Below are positions 26,600-35,212 of a stretch of 64,000 nt of DNA, piece by piece. Position 1 is the first letter of the stretch. The number at the start of each line of letters is the position of its first letter. Source of the stretch: Sediminibacterium ginsengisoli (GTDB lineage: Bacteria > Bacteroidota > Bacteroidia > Chitinophagales > Chitinophagaceae). Where the stretch lies: contig NZ_FUWH01000002.1 in NCBI RefSeq assembly GCF_900167075.1, forward strand, positions 401,005 to 465,004. The letters are read 5' to 3'. A model generated the notes under the pieces. It did not search any database, was not told the DNA's origin, and saw only the letters and a program-made list of their open reading frames with translations. The position numbers were made by a program, and so were the translations under genes.

Positions 26600-27589
26600 G
26601 TGAAACATATTACACTATTATATCCGGAAGGACAGTGCAACCTGAGTACGATCGCCTGTATCGTTGGCACAGTGGAAATATTTTCAAGAGCAGAAGCTTT
26701 GTGGCAGCAGCGGGGTAATAAGAAAAAGTATCGGCTTGAGATCGCCTGTATCGTTCCTCACAAAAAATGCGTCAGCCACTTTGTTGCTTTAACGCCCGAT
26801 ATCTGCATAAACAATATTGCTAAAACCGACCTCATCATTATTCCATCGGCTATGCCCGGTGAAGACACTGCTGATTCCAGGGAAATGTTTGACTGGATAC
26901 ATAGCCAGTATAAAGCCGGCGCCGAAATAGCAAGCATGTGTTCAGGTGCATTTATTCTTGCGTCTACCGGTATTATGGATGGCAGAAGCTGTTCCACTCA
27001 CTGGTCCTTCGAAGACAGGTTCAGGTCGCTGTTCCCTAAAGTGAACCTGCATTCGGGTAAACTGATCACAGATGAAAACGGGATCTATACCAACGGCGGC
27101 GCTTATTCTTTTCTGAACCTGGTCATATACCTTATTGAAAAATACTACGACAGGCAAACCGCTATTCTTTGTTCTAAAATATTCCAGATCGAACTCGAAC
27201 GGAATAGCCAGTCGGCCTTTGCCATATTCACCGGTCAGAAACAACACAACGATGAAATAGTTCAACAGGCGCAGACCTACATAGAGAACAATATTGAAGA
27301 AAAAATATCCATAGAGAATCTGTCGTCCAGATTTTCTGTCGGCAGGCGAAACTTCGACAGGAGGTTTATCAAAGCTACCGGCAATACGCCTGTGGAATAT
27401 GCACAGCGGGTGAAAATCGAGTCTGCAAAAAAAGCTTTGGAAAGCACCCGTAAAACCATCAATGAAGTAATGTATGCAGTTGGTTATTCCGATGTAAAAG
27501 CTTTCAGGGAAGTGTTTAAAAAAATAACCGGTCTGTCTCCGCTGGAGTACAAGAATAAATATAACAGGGAAGCTTCTGTTTTACAGTGA
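26600..27589 (+). CDS. GlxA-type transcriptional regulator (DJ-1/PfpI plus AraC HTH)
   Basis: 329 residues starting from GTG, the only start between the promoter and the conserved ITLLYPEG strand. The N-terminal DJ-1/PfpI-like domain (about 1-185) has the nucleophile-elbow region ASMCSGAFILASTG and CSTHWSFEDRF. The C-terminal AraC/XylS domain (about 225-325) has both helix-turn-helix units, ISIENLSSRFSVGRRNFDRRF and INEVMYAVGYSDVKAFREVFKK, followed by TGLSPLEY. Regulators of this class sense unknown small ligands. The divergent SRPBCC pair is the obvious regulated unit by context. Confidence 0.9.
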   Translation: MKHITLLYPEGQCNLSTIACIVGTVEIFSRAEALWQQRGNKKKYRLEIACIVPHKKCVSHFVALTPDICINNIAKTDLIIIPSAMPGEDTADSREMFDWIHSQYKAGAEIASMCSGAFILASTGIMDGRSCSTHWSFEDRFRSLFPKVNLHSGKLITDENGIYTNGGAYSFLNLVIYLIEKYYDRQTAILCSKIFQIELERNSQSAFAIFTGQKQHNDEIVQQAQTYIENNIEEKISIENLSSRFSVGRRNFDRRFIKATGNTPVEYAQRVKIESAKKALESTRKTINEVMYAVGYSDVKAFREVFKKITGLSPLEYKNKYNREASVLQ

Positions 27590-27947
27590 TACAGATATAT
27601 TCATTCAATTGTAAACATGAAGTGTGTAAAAAAGATAACCAGCAGCACAGTTATCAGAACCTTCAAGTCCCCGAGAGTCATAGACCCTAACAAGCTGCCG
27701 GAAGTTTCATGTTCGCATGTTTACTAAGAAACAATGCTGATGAAACGCAAATTGCTGATTATTAGTCTTTTTGCCTGGCGTTTTTTTATAGAACTACGTG
27801 ATCCCCCTTTTTGTAATCCATTGTTTCGGTATAGGCTTAAATGTTTTGCGAACAGCACTATGAGATATTGATAGTTTTTTTTATTTTAAACAGCCCTCTG
27901 ATTTCGGTTGAGATGAGTTGAATCGTTTATAAATAATAATACTGACA
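27590..27947. other. Intergenic stretch with two very short frames
   Basis: About 360 bases of AT-rich sequence between the GlxA-type regulator and the PLC-like gene. It contains two short frames (36 and 45 codons) described elsewhere in this answer and no convincing terminator or known RNA. The last 100 bases must hold the promoter of the PLC-like gene; TATAAATA-like sequence is present but no exact TAnnTTTG was found. Confidence 0.4.
27617..27727 (+). CDS. Possible 36-residue peptide
   Basis: ATG at 27617 opens a 36-codon frame ending in TAA. The peptide begins MKCVKKITSSTVIRTF and ends LPEVSCSHVY, basic in the first half with three cysteines in total. No homology is recognised and there is no strong ribosome-binding site, so it may be chance. 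It is listed because the gap is otherwise unexplained and the composition is not obviously random. Confidence 0.2.
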   Translation: MKCVKKITSSTVIRTFKSPRVIDPNKLPEVSCSHVY

Positions 27948-30101
27948 ATGGACTACAAAAATTGGATGTATAATCTTTATGCGGGACAAAGAAACAATAC
28001 ATTGATCCAGAATATCTGCTTCCCGGCCACACATGATTCCGGTACCTGCAAATTAAGAGACAAAGCTACCACCGACACGGATGCCCAGATGGTCACTCTT
28101 TTGGATACAATAAATAGTATTTCGACAAAACTCTCCGCTATTCCGGGACTAATCGGAATAATAGGTGAAGCCGAAAAATGGGTGTGTGATAAAATATTCG
28201 ATAGTATTCTCGGCGTTTCCCAAACTACTACCAGAACAATTGGCGAGCAATTACGCGATGGGATCCGGTGCCTTGACCTTCGCATTAAATACAGTCATGA
28301 AAATCATACTGGCAAACACAGGTTTTTTACCTATCATGGAATGGTTGGTAGTAATATGGAAGATGTGCTGGGAGATATCAAAACTTTTTTGGAAAAGACA
28401 AGCGGAGAAATTGTTGTTGTAAATGTGGGGCACTTCCAGCATTTTTTGGAGCATAGCTACACTGAGTTTATCAATCTTTTATCCACGTACCTGGAGGAAT
28501 ATGCATTTTTGTGCTGTACGGCTTATGATTCCAATAGCAATACCTATCAGGTCCAGAACGACTATTTCACACAAACCTATGAGCAGATCGTCACACAACG
28601 AACAGGGAAAATACAGTCTACAGTAATCATAACATTCGGTAATACCTATAACATAGAACAAAGCCCAACCGGTTATTTCCTTTGGCCGAACCAGTACTGC
28701 TCCCCCTCGTCCAGCAGCAGTTCCGGCCCTGTAACAGGCTCTTACAGCGACTCCGATGATTTCAATACAATGTTGCAGGGCCAGGTTACCAACTGGCAGC
28801 AGGCAGATGGTATTCCTTTTGCGTTGTACATGACACTGACTTTTACAGATGACGATATAACTAATATTATTACCAATGCAGCTTTGCCAGCTATTTCTGA
28901 TCTGCTGCCTATTGTTCTGGTCGCATTGCCGCCGGGCATTAATGTTGCTGCATATATAGGCTTAAAAGAGTATATCTCATACCTCCTCTCAACAACCACG
29001 GAGCCGCCATGGACAACAATAAACCAAATGTCTGCACCGATACAAAGTCAGTTATACGGATTAGTTGCCCAGAGCTTTGTACAACAAGGTGCAACAACAA
29101 ATACCATAGCATACATATATGTTGATTTTTATGAGAATACCAACCTCGTAGATCTTTGTATAGCGCTTAATACCAGTAATAATTTTCAGGTACAATACCT
29201 GACCATGTTTGGTATGGATAGCAATACATTCATAACACAACAGCTATTTCCTGGCGGTATCATGGGAAACCAGGTTTTTAGTCAGGGTTGGGAGAATAAT
29301 TACTGCGCCCTGTCCCCCTACCAGGTTGGCGGAACTAATTACTTATATGGATTTTCTCCCGACTCGAGCCCTGCCAATTTCTGGTTTATACAGGAATTGT
29401 TGTCAGATGGAACGCTCGGTCCGGCGCAGACTGCGCAGGGGAATTTTGAAAACACTTATCTGACACAAACTACCTATTCTGTACAGGGTAATACGTTCTT
29501 GTTTGGGATGAACCATGAGGATAATTATCAGTTTACCCAACAACTGCTGGCAGATGGTACAATGGCATCGGAACAGGCACAGGGAGATCAGTGGGAAAAT
29601 GGTCCGTATGCAGTTATTGCAACTTATACCATACCGAATGGACCTACCTATATGTTCGGCCATAATATTAATACGCAATATTGGTTTATACAGGAACTGA
29701 ACAGCGATGGTACAATGGGTACAGAGACGCAAAACGGCACATTCGAAGATGGCCCTTATACTTCTGCGGTTGCTTTCCTCATCGGCAATACAAACTACCT
29801 TTTCGGATTTAATGCGTACACTAATTATTGGTTTGTTCAGCAACTTACCAGTTCAGGAACCCTGGGAACACAAACCGATACAGGAAACTGGGAAAATTCC
29901 TATAACTGGTTTGCCGTTTATGAGGCACTTGGGCGTGTTTTTCTTTTTGGATTTTGCGACGGCCACAACTATTGGTTTATACAGGAAATCCTGCCCGACG
30001 GCACTTTTGCAAAATCGCAATCATCCGGAGGCTACTGGAATAATCCCTATCAATTGTTCGGTGTTTACAGTCCTGTTGCAAATCAGAACAACGCACAATG
30101 A
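27948..30101 (+). CDS. PLC-like phosphodiesterase with predicted six-bladed propeller
   Basis: 717 residues, no signal peptide. The N-terminal part (about 15-400) is a PI-PLC X-type TIM barrel: FPATHDSGTCKL with catalytic H29, GIRCLDLRI, and YHGMVGSN with second catalytic H130, then GEIVVVNVGHFQHF. A short serine run near 245 lies in an insertion. From about residue 414 to the end a unit of about 48 residues repeats (W-E-N-x-Y, then YLFGF, then YWFIQEL and DGT). There are five full copies, an opening half-unit and a closing half-unit. That arrangement suggests a six-bladed propeller closed by a velcro blade. Cytosolic location, unusual codon use and high Asn/Gln/Thr suggest transfer; a toxin or secreted-by-other-route role is inference. 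Confidence 0.85.
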   Translation: MDYKNWMYNLYAGQRNNTLIQNICFPATHDSGTCKLRDKATTDTDAQMVTLLDTINSISTKLSAIPGLIGIIGEAEKWVCDKIFDSILGVSQTTTRTIGEQLRDGIRCLDLRIKYSHENHTGKHRFFTYHGMVGSNMEDVLGDIKTFLEKTSGEIVVVNVGHFQHFLEHSYTEFINLLSTYLEEYAFLCCTAYDSNSNTYQVQNDYFTQTYEQIVTQRTGKIQSTVIITFGNTYNIEQSPTGYFLWPNQYCSPSSSSSSGPVTGSYSDSDDFNTMLQGQVTNWQQADGIPFALYMTLTFTDDDITNIITNAALPAISDLLPIVLVALPPGINVAAYIGLKEYISYLLSTTTEPPWTTINQMSAPIQSQLYGLVAQSFVQQGATTNTIAYIYVDFYENTNLVDLCIALNTSNNFQVQYLTMFGMDSNTFITQQLFPGGIMGNQVFSQGWENNYCALSPYQVGGTNYLYGFSPDSSPANFWFIQELLSDGTLGPAQTAQGNFENTYLTQTTYSVQGNTFLFGMNHEDNYQFTQQLLADGTMASEQAQGDQWENGPYAVIATYTIPNGPTYMFGHNINTQYWFIQELNSDGTMGTETQNGTFEDGPYTSAVAFLIGNTNYLFGFNAYTNYWFVQQLTSSGTLGTQTDTGNWENSYNWFAVYEALGRVFLFGFCDGHNYWFIQEILPDGTFAKSQSSGGYWNNPYQLFGVYSPVANQNNAQ

Positions 30102-30142
30102 GAATCACAACTGCGTTCAGTGGGGCAGCCTTAGGTTCGCAA

Positions 30143-30904
30143 TTAATGTTGACTTTTAAACAGCCTGATCGTATAATCAAGCAATTGCTTATCTCCATAA
30201 TCCCCATGCCCGGGAATAACAATGCTCACATTGGGGTATGCTTTTTTTACTTTTTCTACTGTGCCTGACCACGCAGCAATATTGGCATCGCCCAGGTAAC
30301 CTTTGTTGGCATTGAGTTCTTTTATCAGGCAGCCGCCAAACAGGATCTGTTCATCGGGAAAATAACCTACCACATTATCCTTCGTATGGCCTTCACCGAA
30401 AAAACGGGCAACAATATCTTTCTTTCCAACCTTAAGCCGTAAGGAATCCGAGAAACTGTTTTCTGGAATGGCATAGTTATTCTCTTTTGCAAATGCCATA
30501 GTTTTGAAATAAGCATAAGAGGGAATATTATTTTTATGGAATGCGTTCAGTCCGCCCAGGCAATCGTCGTGGAAATGCGTTGGGATAACTGCATTTGTCT
30601 TGCAGTGAAGCGAGTCTTTAATCCAGCTGATAAGTGCTTCGGAACCTTTGTCATCGGTGGGCGTATCGAAGACAATTGTCTCATTGCCGTTTCTTACCAC
30701 AAGCCCGTTGCAGGGAACATTTCCGAAATCATTGGTCTGCAGGAATGAAGTATGTTCAAAAGCATTTGCGGAGATCTGCGTAATGACCAGAATCTCAGAT
30801 TTATAAACCACTTTTGATTTAAAGACATTATTTTTTTGTGCGCTGACATTTACGCATAATGCAAAAAGCAGGCTGATTGTCAGGGATTTTATGATGGATT
30901 TCAT
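30143..30904 (-). CDS. Subclass B1 metallo-beta-lactamase
   Basis: 253 residues from the Met that begins a clean signal peptide (MKSIIKSLTISLLF to VSAQ); an earlier in-frame Met adds 9 residues and spoils the signal. All six zinc ligands of subclass B1 are present: H110, H112 and H173 for the first zinc (HFHDD, EGHT) and D114, C192 and H233 for the second (FGGCLIKE, PGHGDYG). Length and motifs match chromosomal periplasmic enzymes of Bacteroidota that hydrolyse penicillins, cephalosporins and often carbapenems. No mobile element or resistance partner is adjacent, so it looks like a resident gene. Activity and spectrum are untested. Confidence 0.92.
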   Translation of the reverse strand: MKSIIKSLTISLLFALCVNVSAQKNNVFKSKVVYKSEILVITQISANAFEHTSFLQTNDFGNVPCNGLVVRNGNETIVFDTPTDDKGSEALISWIKDSLHCKTNAVIPTHFHDDCLGGLNAFHKNNIPSYAYFKTMAFAKENNYAIPENSFSDSLRLKVGKKDIVARFFGEGHTKDNVVGYFPDEQILFGGCLIKELNANKGYLGDANIAAWSGTVEKVKKAYPNVSIVIPGHGDYGDKQLLDYTIRLFKSQH

Positions 30905-31005
30905 TCGCCCGGGTTTTCTTTGAGTAACCACAATTTCGTATTTTTTTGATCGTATGCAACGCAGAATTGTGATGTAATGTCATCGGCCAGCTATATTATT
31001 AAAAT

Positions 31006-31521
31006 ATGACGCTAGAACAGGTCTTTAATGACAAATCCGTAAAAGCAAAAGGGAAGGTCTCCATGATCGGGGAATGGCTGCTGAATGGCGAGTTGCCGGC
31101 AGAAGAACTGATGGCATGTGCCGAAAAGCAAAAAGCATCCGACAAGGCAACCTGCATTGAAGCAATGGAATATGCTACCAGGAAAGATGCGTCGGTCGCT
31201 GATGAAGCCCTGCTTTCCTATGTTACCCTGGCCCTGAGATCCGAAGAGCCCCGCATCAAGTGGGAGAGCGCAAAAGTAATCGGAAACATCGCGAAGCATT
31301 TTCCAGATCAGCTTCATGAAACGATCCCCGGACTTTTAAACAATGCCTCAAACCCCGGAACCGTTGTCCGCTGGGCAACTGCATATGCATTGGCCGAGAT
31401 CATCAAACTGAAAAAAAAGTACAATGAAAAACTGTTGCCTCAAATTGAACAACTTGCAGAGAAAGAAGAAGATGGCGGGGTGAAGAAAAAATACACCGAT
31501 GCGCTCAAAAAAATAAAATAG
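31006..31521 (+). CDS. HEAT-repeat protein
   Basis: 171 residues, all helical, with about four HEAT-like repeats such as PRIKWESAKVIGNIAKHFP and TVVRWATAYALAEIIKL. It is rich in Lys and Glu, without signal peptide or membrane segment. Such proteins act as protein-binding scaffolds; no partner is suggested by the neighbours. It is divergent from the metallo-beta-lactamase gene (101 bases between starts) and converges with the Crp-type regulator gene with 21 bases between stops. Confidence 0.8.
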   Translation: MTLEQVFNDKSVKAKGKVSMIGEWLLNGELPAEELMACAEKQKASDKATCIEAMEYATRKDASVADEALLSYVTLALRSEEPRIKWESAKVIGNIAKHFPDQLHETIPGLLNNASNPGTVVRWATAYALAEIIKLKKKYNEKLLPQIEQLAEKEEDGGVKKKYTDALKKIK

Positions 31522-31542
31522 ACCTCGCTTGCACCCCAATCT

Positions 31543-32118
31543 TCAGCGTTGGTGTGAAAGTCTGCTAAGTGTTTCCCGAGATACGCCCAGGTAATGTGCA
31601 ATCATCGTTTTGGAAACCCTTTGAAACAAAGCCGGGTATTGCTCCAGTAACAGCTCATATTTTTCACTGGCAGAATTTCTCATCAATGATAATACCCTTT
31701 TCTGCAGCGCTACAAAACCATTGAAAGCCTTGGTGCCGTGGAACTGCTGCATTTTTGGAACCAACCCGCAGATCCTGTTTTTGTTTTCGAGACTCAGTTC
31801 CAGCACCACGCAATCTTCCAGCGCCTGAACGCATAAGTCACCTTTGCCCTGTATTTTATAGGCAGGATAATCTGAAATCCACCAATTCTCCATAGCAAAC
31901 TGAACAATGAATTCTTTGCCAGACTCATCGGACATAAATGCTTTCAGTAAACCTTTCAGCACAAAGAATTCGGAATGAACGGTTTGTCCTTCCCTGATCA
32001 GGTATTCTTTTTTATTGATCGTTCTGTAAGAAAAAAAAGGTAAGATCAGGTTGAATTCCTCATCACTTAATGCAACGATCTCCCCGATATGTTTCCTTAA
32101 AAAAGAAGCGTACTCCAT
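31543..32118 (-). CDS. Crp/Fnr family transcriptional regulator
   Basis: 191 residues. The cyclic-nucleotide-binding-like beta-roll (about 15-115) contains INKKEYLIREGQTVHSEFFVLKGLL and is followed by the dimerisation helix. The C-terminal recognition region is short (SKTMIAHYLGVSRETLSRL). The form is the truncated type common in Bacteroidota; no cysteines arranged for an Fe-S cluster are seen. It is last on the minus strand after MdaB and the Hsp31-like gene, 51 bases downstream, and may control that cluster in response to an oxidant or electrophile. Confidence 0.88.
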   Translation of the reverse strand: MEYASFLRKHIGEIVALSDEEFNLILPFFSYRTINKKEYLIREGQTVHSEFFVLKGLLKAFMSDESGKEFIVQFAMENWWISDYPAYKIQGKGDLCVQALEDCVVLELSLENKNRICGLVPKMQQFHGTKAFNGFVALQKRVLSLMRNSASEKYELLLEQYPALFQRVSKTMIAHYLGVSRETLSRLSHQR

Positions 32119-32169
32119 TCAGTAAAAATACAAATTGGAATACGCTTTGCAACCCTTTACGCCGGAATA

Positions 32170-32958
32170 CTATTTACGTAAGGCATCCCTTATAGCTTCA
32201 CCTACATTTTTGGCAGATTGCGGATTCTGACCGGTGATCAATCGTCCGTCTACCGTTACATGAGATTGCCAGGGTTGTGATTTTTCATAGATGCCGCCCA
32301 GTTCTTTGAGTTTATTCTCCAGCAAGAACGGAACAACAGTTGTCAGTTTTACAATTTCTTCCTCTTCATTGCTGAAACCATTTACTTTTTTTCCGCTGAC
32401 CAGCAATGCTCCATTGTTCAGTCTTATATTGATTAAACCTGCCGGTCCGTGACAGACTGCTGCCACTATTCCGTTGTTTTCATAAATGGCAGCTGCGATC
32501 CCGGCTATTGCCGTGTCGTTGGGCAGGTCCCACATGGCGCCATGTCCTCCTGCGTAAAAAATAGCTTTATAATCACCTGAATTTACTTCAGAAGGTTTCA
32601 TCGAATGAGAGATCTTGTTCTGATAATAAGCGTCTTCCCAGAATTTTTTGTTGATGCTGTCGTTCAGGTCAAGGCCGTCTACAGGTGGTGTTCCGCCTTC
32701 AGGGCTTACAAAATCTATTTCATAACCTGCTTCTGTAAGCACATCCCATGGATGAGACACTTCGCCTAAATAATAGCCGGTTTTTTCACCGGTGCTGCCT
32801 TTGGTATCGTGACTGGTTACTACGAATAATATCTTTTGTTTCATGGTAATTGAGATTTTTGCTTGTTCAGGTGATGTGTTTTTGTTCCCGTTACAGGCAA
32901 GGAATGCCGGCAAAAGGAATAATATTCCGATCCGTTTGGAAATATTACTGATGGTCAT
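32170..32958 (-). CDS. DJ-1/PfpI superfamily protein (Hsp31-like), probable lipoprotein
   Basis: 262 residues. The catalytic domain starts at an internal Met (residue 39, MKQKILFVVTSHDT) and matches the Hsp31/glyoxalase-III-like group: YYLGEVSHPWDVL, SPEGG, FYAGGHGAMWDLP, and the nucleophile elbow AAVCHGPAGL. The first 38 residues form a lipoprotein signal with lipobox-like LPAFLAC. So either a lipoprotein is made from the upstream start, which overlaps the previous gene by 4 bases, or a cytosolic form is made from Met39. Cytosolic homologues detoxify methylglyoxal or act as holdase; a periplasmic version would be unusual. Confidence 0.85.
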   Translation of the reverse strand: MTISNISKRIGILFLLPAFLACNGNKNTSPEQAKISITMKQKILFVVTSHDTKGSTGEKTGYYLGEVSHPWDVLTEAGYEIDFVSPEGGTPPVDGLDLNDSINKKFWEDAYYQNKISHSMKPSEVNSGDYKAIFYAGGHGAMWDLPNDTAIAGIAAAIYENNGIVAAVCHGPAGLINIRLNNGALLVSGKKVNGFSNEEEEIVKLTTVVPFLLENKLKELGGIYEKSQPWQSHVTVDGRLITGQNPQSAKNVGEAIRDALRK

Positions 32959-33569
32959 ATGCAGACTGTTTCGTTCATGAATGTATGTGTAAGGTGAGCA
33001 GAATATTCCTGCTGGTATTGTGCAATTCTTTCGGGTGTGGCATTTTTCTCCATATCGTGGAAATGAAAGCCCTGGATCATTTCCAGTGAAGCGAACGCAT
33101 TCATCCGGTGAAACCCAAACAGGATGCCGTTGTCGACTGACGTTTCATTGAAAAATTCCCCGGGCAGTGTAAAGGCTGTTGCAGGCGCGTTCCAGGTGGT
33201 GTTTACCATGTATTTCTTGCCATGCATTAATCCGCCGGTGCCGTAATTGATCGCGGGGTTGTGGTGAGACCTGCCATCGCTGTGATAAATGCCGTTTTTA
33301 TGGCCGGCAGTAAATACTTCGTCTATATACTTTTTCAAACGGTTCGGAACCTGGAACCACCAGATAGGCGTATTGTAAATAATGAGGTCTGCCCATTTGA
33401 AATGTGCTATTTCCTCTTCGGGTATAAAATCATCATTAACATTGGTTACTCTTACTTCAAAACCGTTTTGACTGAAATGATCCCGGGTCCATTCGGTGAG
33501 CGTTTTATTGAAAGCGCCACCCGAATGTGCAAACTGTTGTCCGCCGTTTATGATAAATACTTTGTGCAT
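32955..33569 (-). CDS. MdaB-like NAD(P)H quinone oxidoreductase
   Basis: 204 residues with the flavodoxin-like fold: KVFIINGGQQFAHSGG at the N-terminus, and the flavin-binding YNTPIWWFQVPNRLKKYIDEV segment, followed by GGLMHGKKYMVNTTWNAP. It should reduce quinones by two electrons, avoiding semiquinone radicals. It is first in a minus-strand cluster whose next gene overlaps by 4 bases (translational coupling), pairing it with the Hsp31-like protein; together with the downstream Crp-type regulator this suggests a small electrophile or quinone stress operon. Confidence 0.88.
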   Translation of the reverse strand: MHKVFIINGGQQFAHSGGAFNKTLTEWTRDHFSQNGFEVRVTNVNDDFIPEEEIAHFKWADLIIYNTPIWWFQVPNRLKKYIDEVFTAGHKNGIYHSDGRSHHNPAINYGTGGLMHGKKYMVNTTWNAPATAFTLPGEFFNETSVDNGILFGFHRMNAFASLEMIQGFHFHDMEKNATPERIAQYQQEYSAHLTHTFMNETVCI

Positions 33570-33656
33570 TGCGTCTGTTTTAACGACACAAAATTCTGTA
33601 ATATCAGCGGAACCGACCTGTGAGCTATGTCACAAGTTTTTGATCCGGGCAACCCC

Positions 33657-35147
33657 TTATTGCCGGTTTTTGGAATAGATTATGGAACCGTTTTCAAATT
33701 GATCCGCCTCGCCGGATTTGAAATGGAACCTAAACGTTCTGCTCATTGCTCCGAAATCAACGGAATAAGTTTTTGTAGCACCGGATTCCTGTTCAAGTTT
33801 CATTCTGCCGGTAAGTTCTTTCCATTTTACCAGGATTTCGCCACCCTTGCTAACGATTTCTATGGGTGGCCAGCCATCTTTTGCAGAATAGTATCCGGTT
33901 AATTTTTCCGAACTGCTGTCGGCGGAAATGGAGCGCTCAATAAAAACAGTGTTTGTGATATTCTGTAACCCTTTTTCGAACAATGCCGTTTCTTCTTTAA
34001 GAAGCGCAGCAGTATTGTCTTTTGATAACAGTAAATTATAAGCCAGGTTTGCTGCTACATAAATAAATGAACCGGCTTCATTGGTATTGGCATAAGCGAT
34101 GACGCCGATTTTTTTGTCGGGGATAAAAGAGAAATTAAATGTCACGGCAGAGAATCCACCGTTGCGTGTCAGGATGTTTTCGTTGTTGTAAGTTGCAAGA
34201 TCCCAGCCGAGACTGTATCCGTAACGCTGGTAAGTAAAATAGCGCCTGTCCTGCCGGGCCTGCAATGCCTGAACATCGGTGATCTGCTCCGGAGTTAACA
34301 GTTGCGGTCCGGTGTTATTTCGTTTGTTTATATTGAAGGCCATCCACTTCGACAGATCATCAAGCGTTGACATGATGCCGCCTGCGGCATGCATGGTGCT
34401 GTTTTGTTTCTGAAACGAAGCGCTGATGAATTTTCCGTTCTGAAAGAAGATCTGTGTCGGGGCAATATCTGTCACTTTATATTTACTGATGTCGGCACTG
34501 GTATTTATCATCTGCAAAGGCCTGAACAGCTTCTCCTGCATTAAGGTTTTCCAGTCTCCTGCTACTTTGCCGATGATCAGGCCCGCCATGATCGGTCCGA
34601 TATTCGAGTATTCAAATTTCCGGCTTGGGTCGAATTTGCTGTAGTTGTTTAAAATATGGATCAGGTCATCGTCATTGCCGGTGTGCCCGAGGTATGCAGT
34701 CAGATAGGTAAGTACGTTGTTTGAAATGCCGTGTGTGTGGCTGAGGAGGTCCCGCGTGGTAATGCTGTCAGGATTGATCTTGCCGTTAAAGTGAAGCCCG
34801 GGTAAATACCTGCTGATGGGAGCGCTGAGATCGATCCTTTTCTCGGATTCGAGAATTTTGAGCAATGTGCCTGTCATTGCTTTGGTATGGGATGCGATAT
34901 AGATCGGTGTACTGCTGCTGATCTTGCTATGCAGGGTGGATGAGTCACCTTTTATCGAAAAGGAATAAACAAGCCCGTTCCCATTAACAATACCAATAAT
35001 GAAATCCGCATGCAGGTTATGTTTGCGGTAAAGGTCAGAAACAGTCCTTTCGAATTCATGTTTGAATTTCTCTGAAGGCTGTTTTACGGATTGCCCGATG
35101 CCTGTATAAAACAACCATAACAGTGGAATAAGGATCGATTTTTTCAT
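33657..35147 (-). CDS. Serine beta-lactamase-fold hydrolase
   Basis: About 496 residues from the Met that begins the signal peptide MKKSILIPLLWLFYTGIGQ; another Met lies three codons upstream. The class C-like domain (about 25-370) shows SxxK as SHTK with the nucleophilic Ser near residue 86, the YxN motif as YSN (FEYSNIGP), and a third-motif region near ...RNGGFSAV. A C-terminal domain of about 110 residues follows (GYYSAKDGWPP...). Such proteins include esterases, D-aminopeptidases and penicillin-binding-like enzymes; they are seldom real beta-lactamases. It is exported to the periplasm. It is on the same strand as the AraC regulator, 65 bases downstream. Confidence 0.87.
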   Translation of the reverse strand: MKKSILIPLLWLFYTGIGQSVKQPSEKFKHEFERTVSDLYRKHNLHADFIIGIVNGNGLVYSFSIKGDSSTLHSKISSSTPIYIASHTKAMTGTLLKILESEKRIDLSAPISRYLPGLHFNGKINPDSITTRDLLSHTHGISNNVLTYLTAYLGHTGNDDDLIHILNNYSKFDPSRKFEYSNIGPIMAGLIIGKVAGDWKTLMQEKLFRPLQMINTSADISKYKVTDIAPTQIFFQNGKFISASFQKQNSTMHAAGGIMSTLDDLSKWMAFNINKRNNTGPQLLTPEQITDVQALQARQDRRYFTYQRYGYSLGWDLATYNNENILTRNGGFSAVTFNFSFIPDKKIGVIAYANTNEAGSFIYVAANLAYNLLLSKDNTAALLKEETALFEKGLQNITNTVFIERSISADSSSEKLTGYYSAKDGWPPIEIVSKGGEILVKWKELTGRMKLEQESGATKTYSVDFGAMSRTFRFHFKSGEADQFENGSIIYSKNRQ

Positions 35148-35212
35148 ATTGAACATTTAAACAGCCCAAAACTAATTCGCATAAAAGCAAACGGGTTGAA
35201 CAAATGAAACCT

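Noticed and set aside
27734..27871. A 45-codon frame after the 36-codon one (MLMKRKLLII...)
   Set aside because: It has no homology or ribosome site and is AT-rich with an unlikely composition after residue 20; probably chance.
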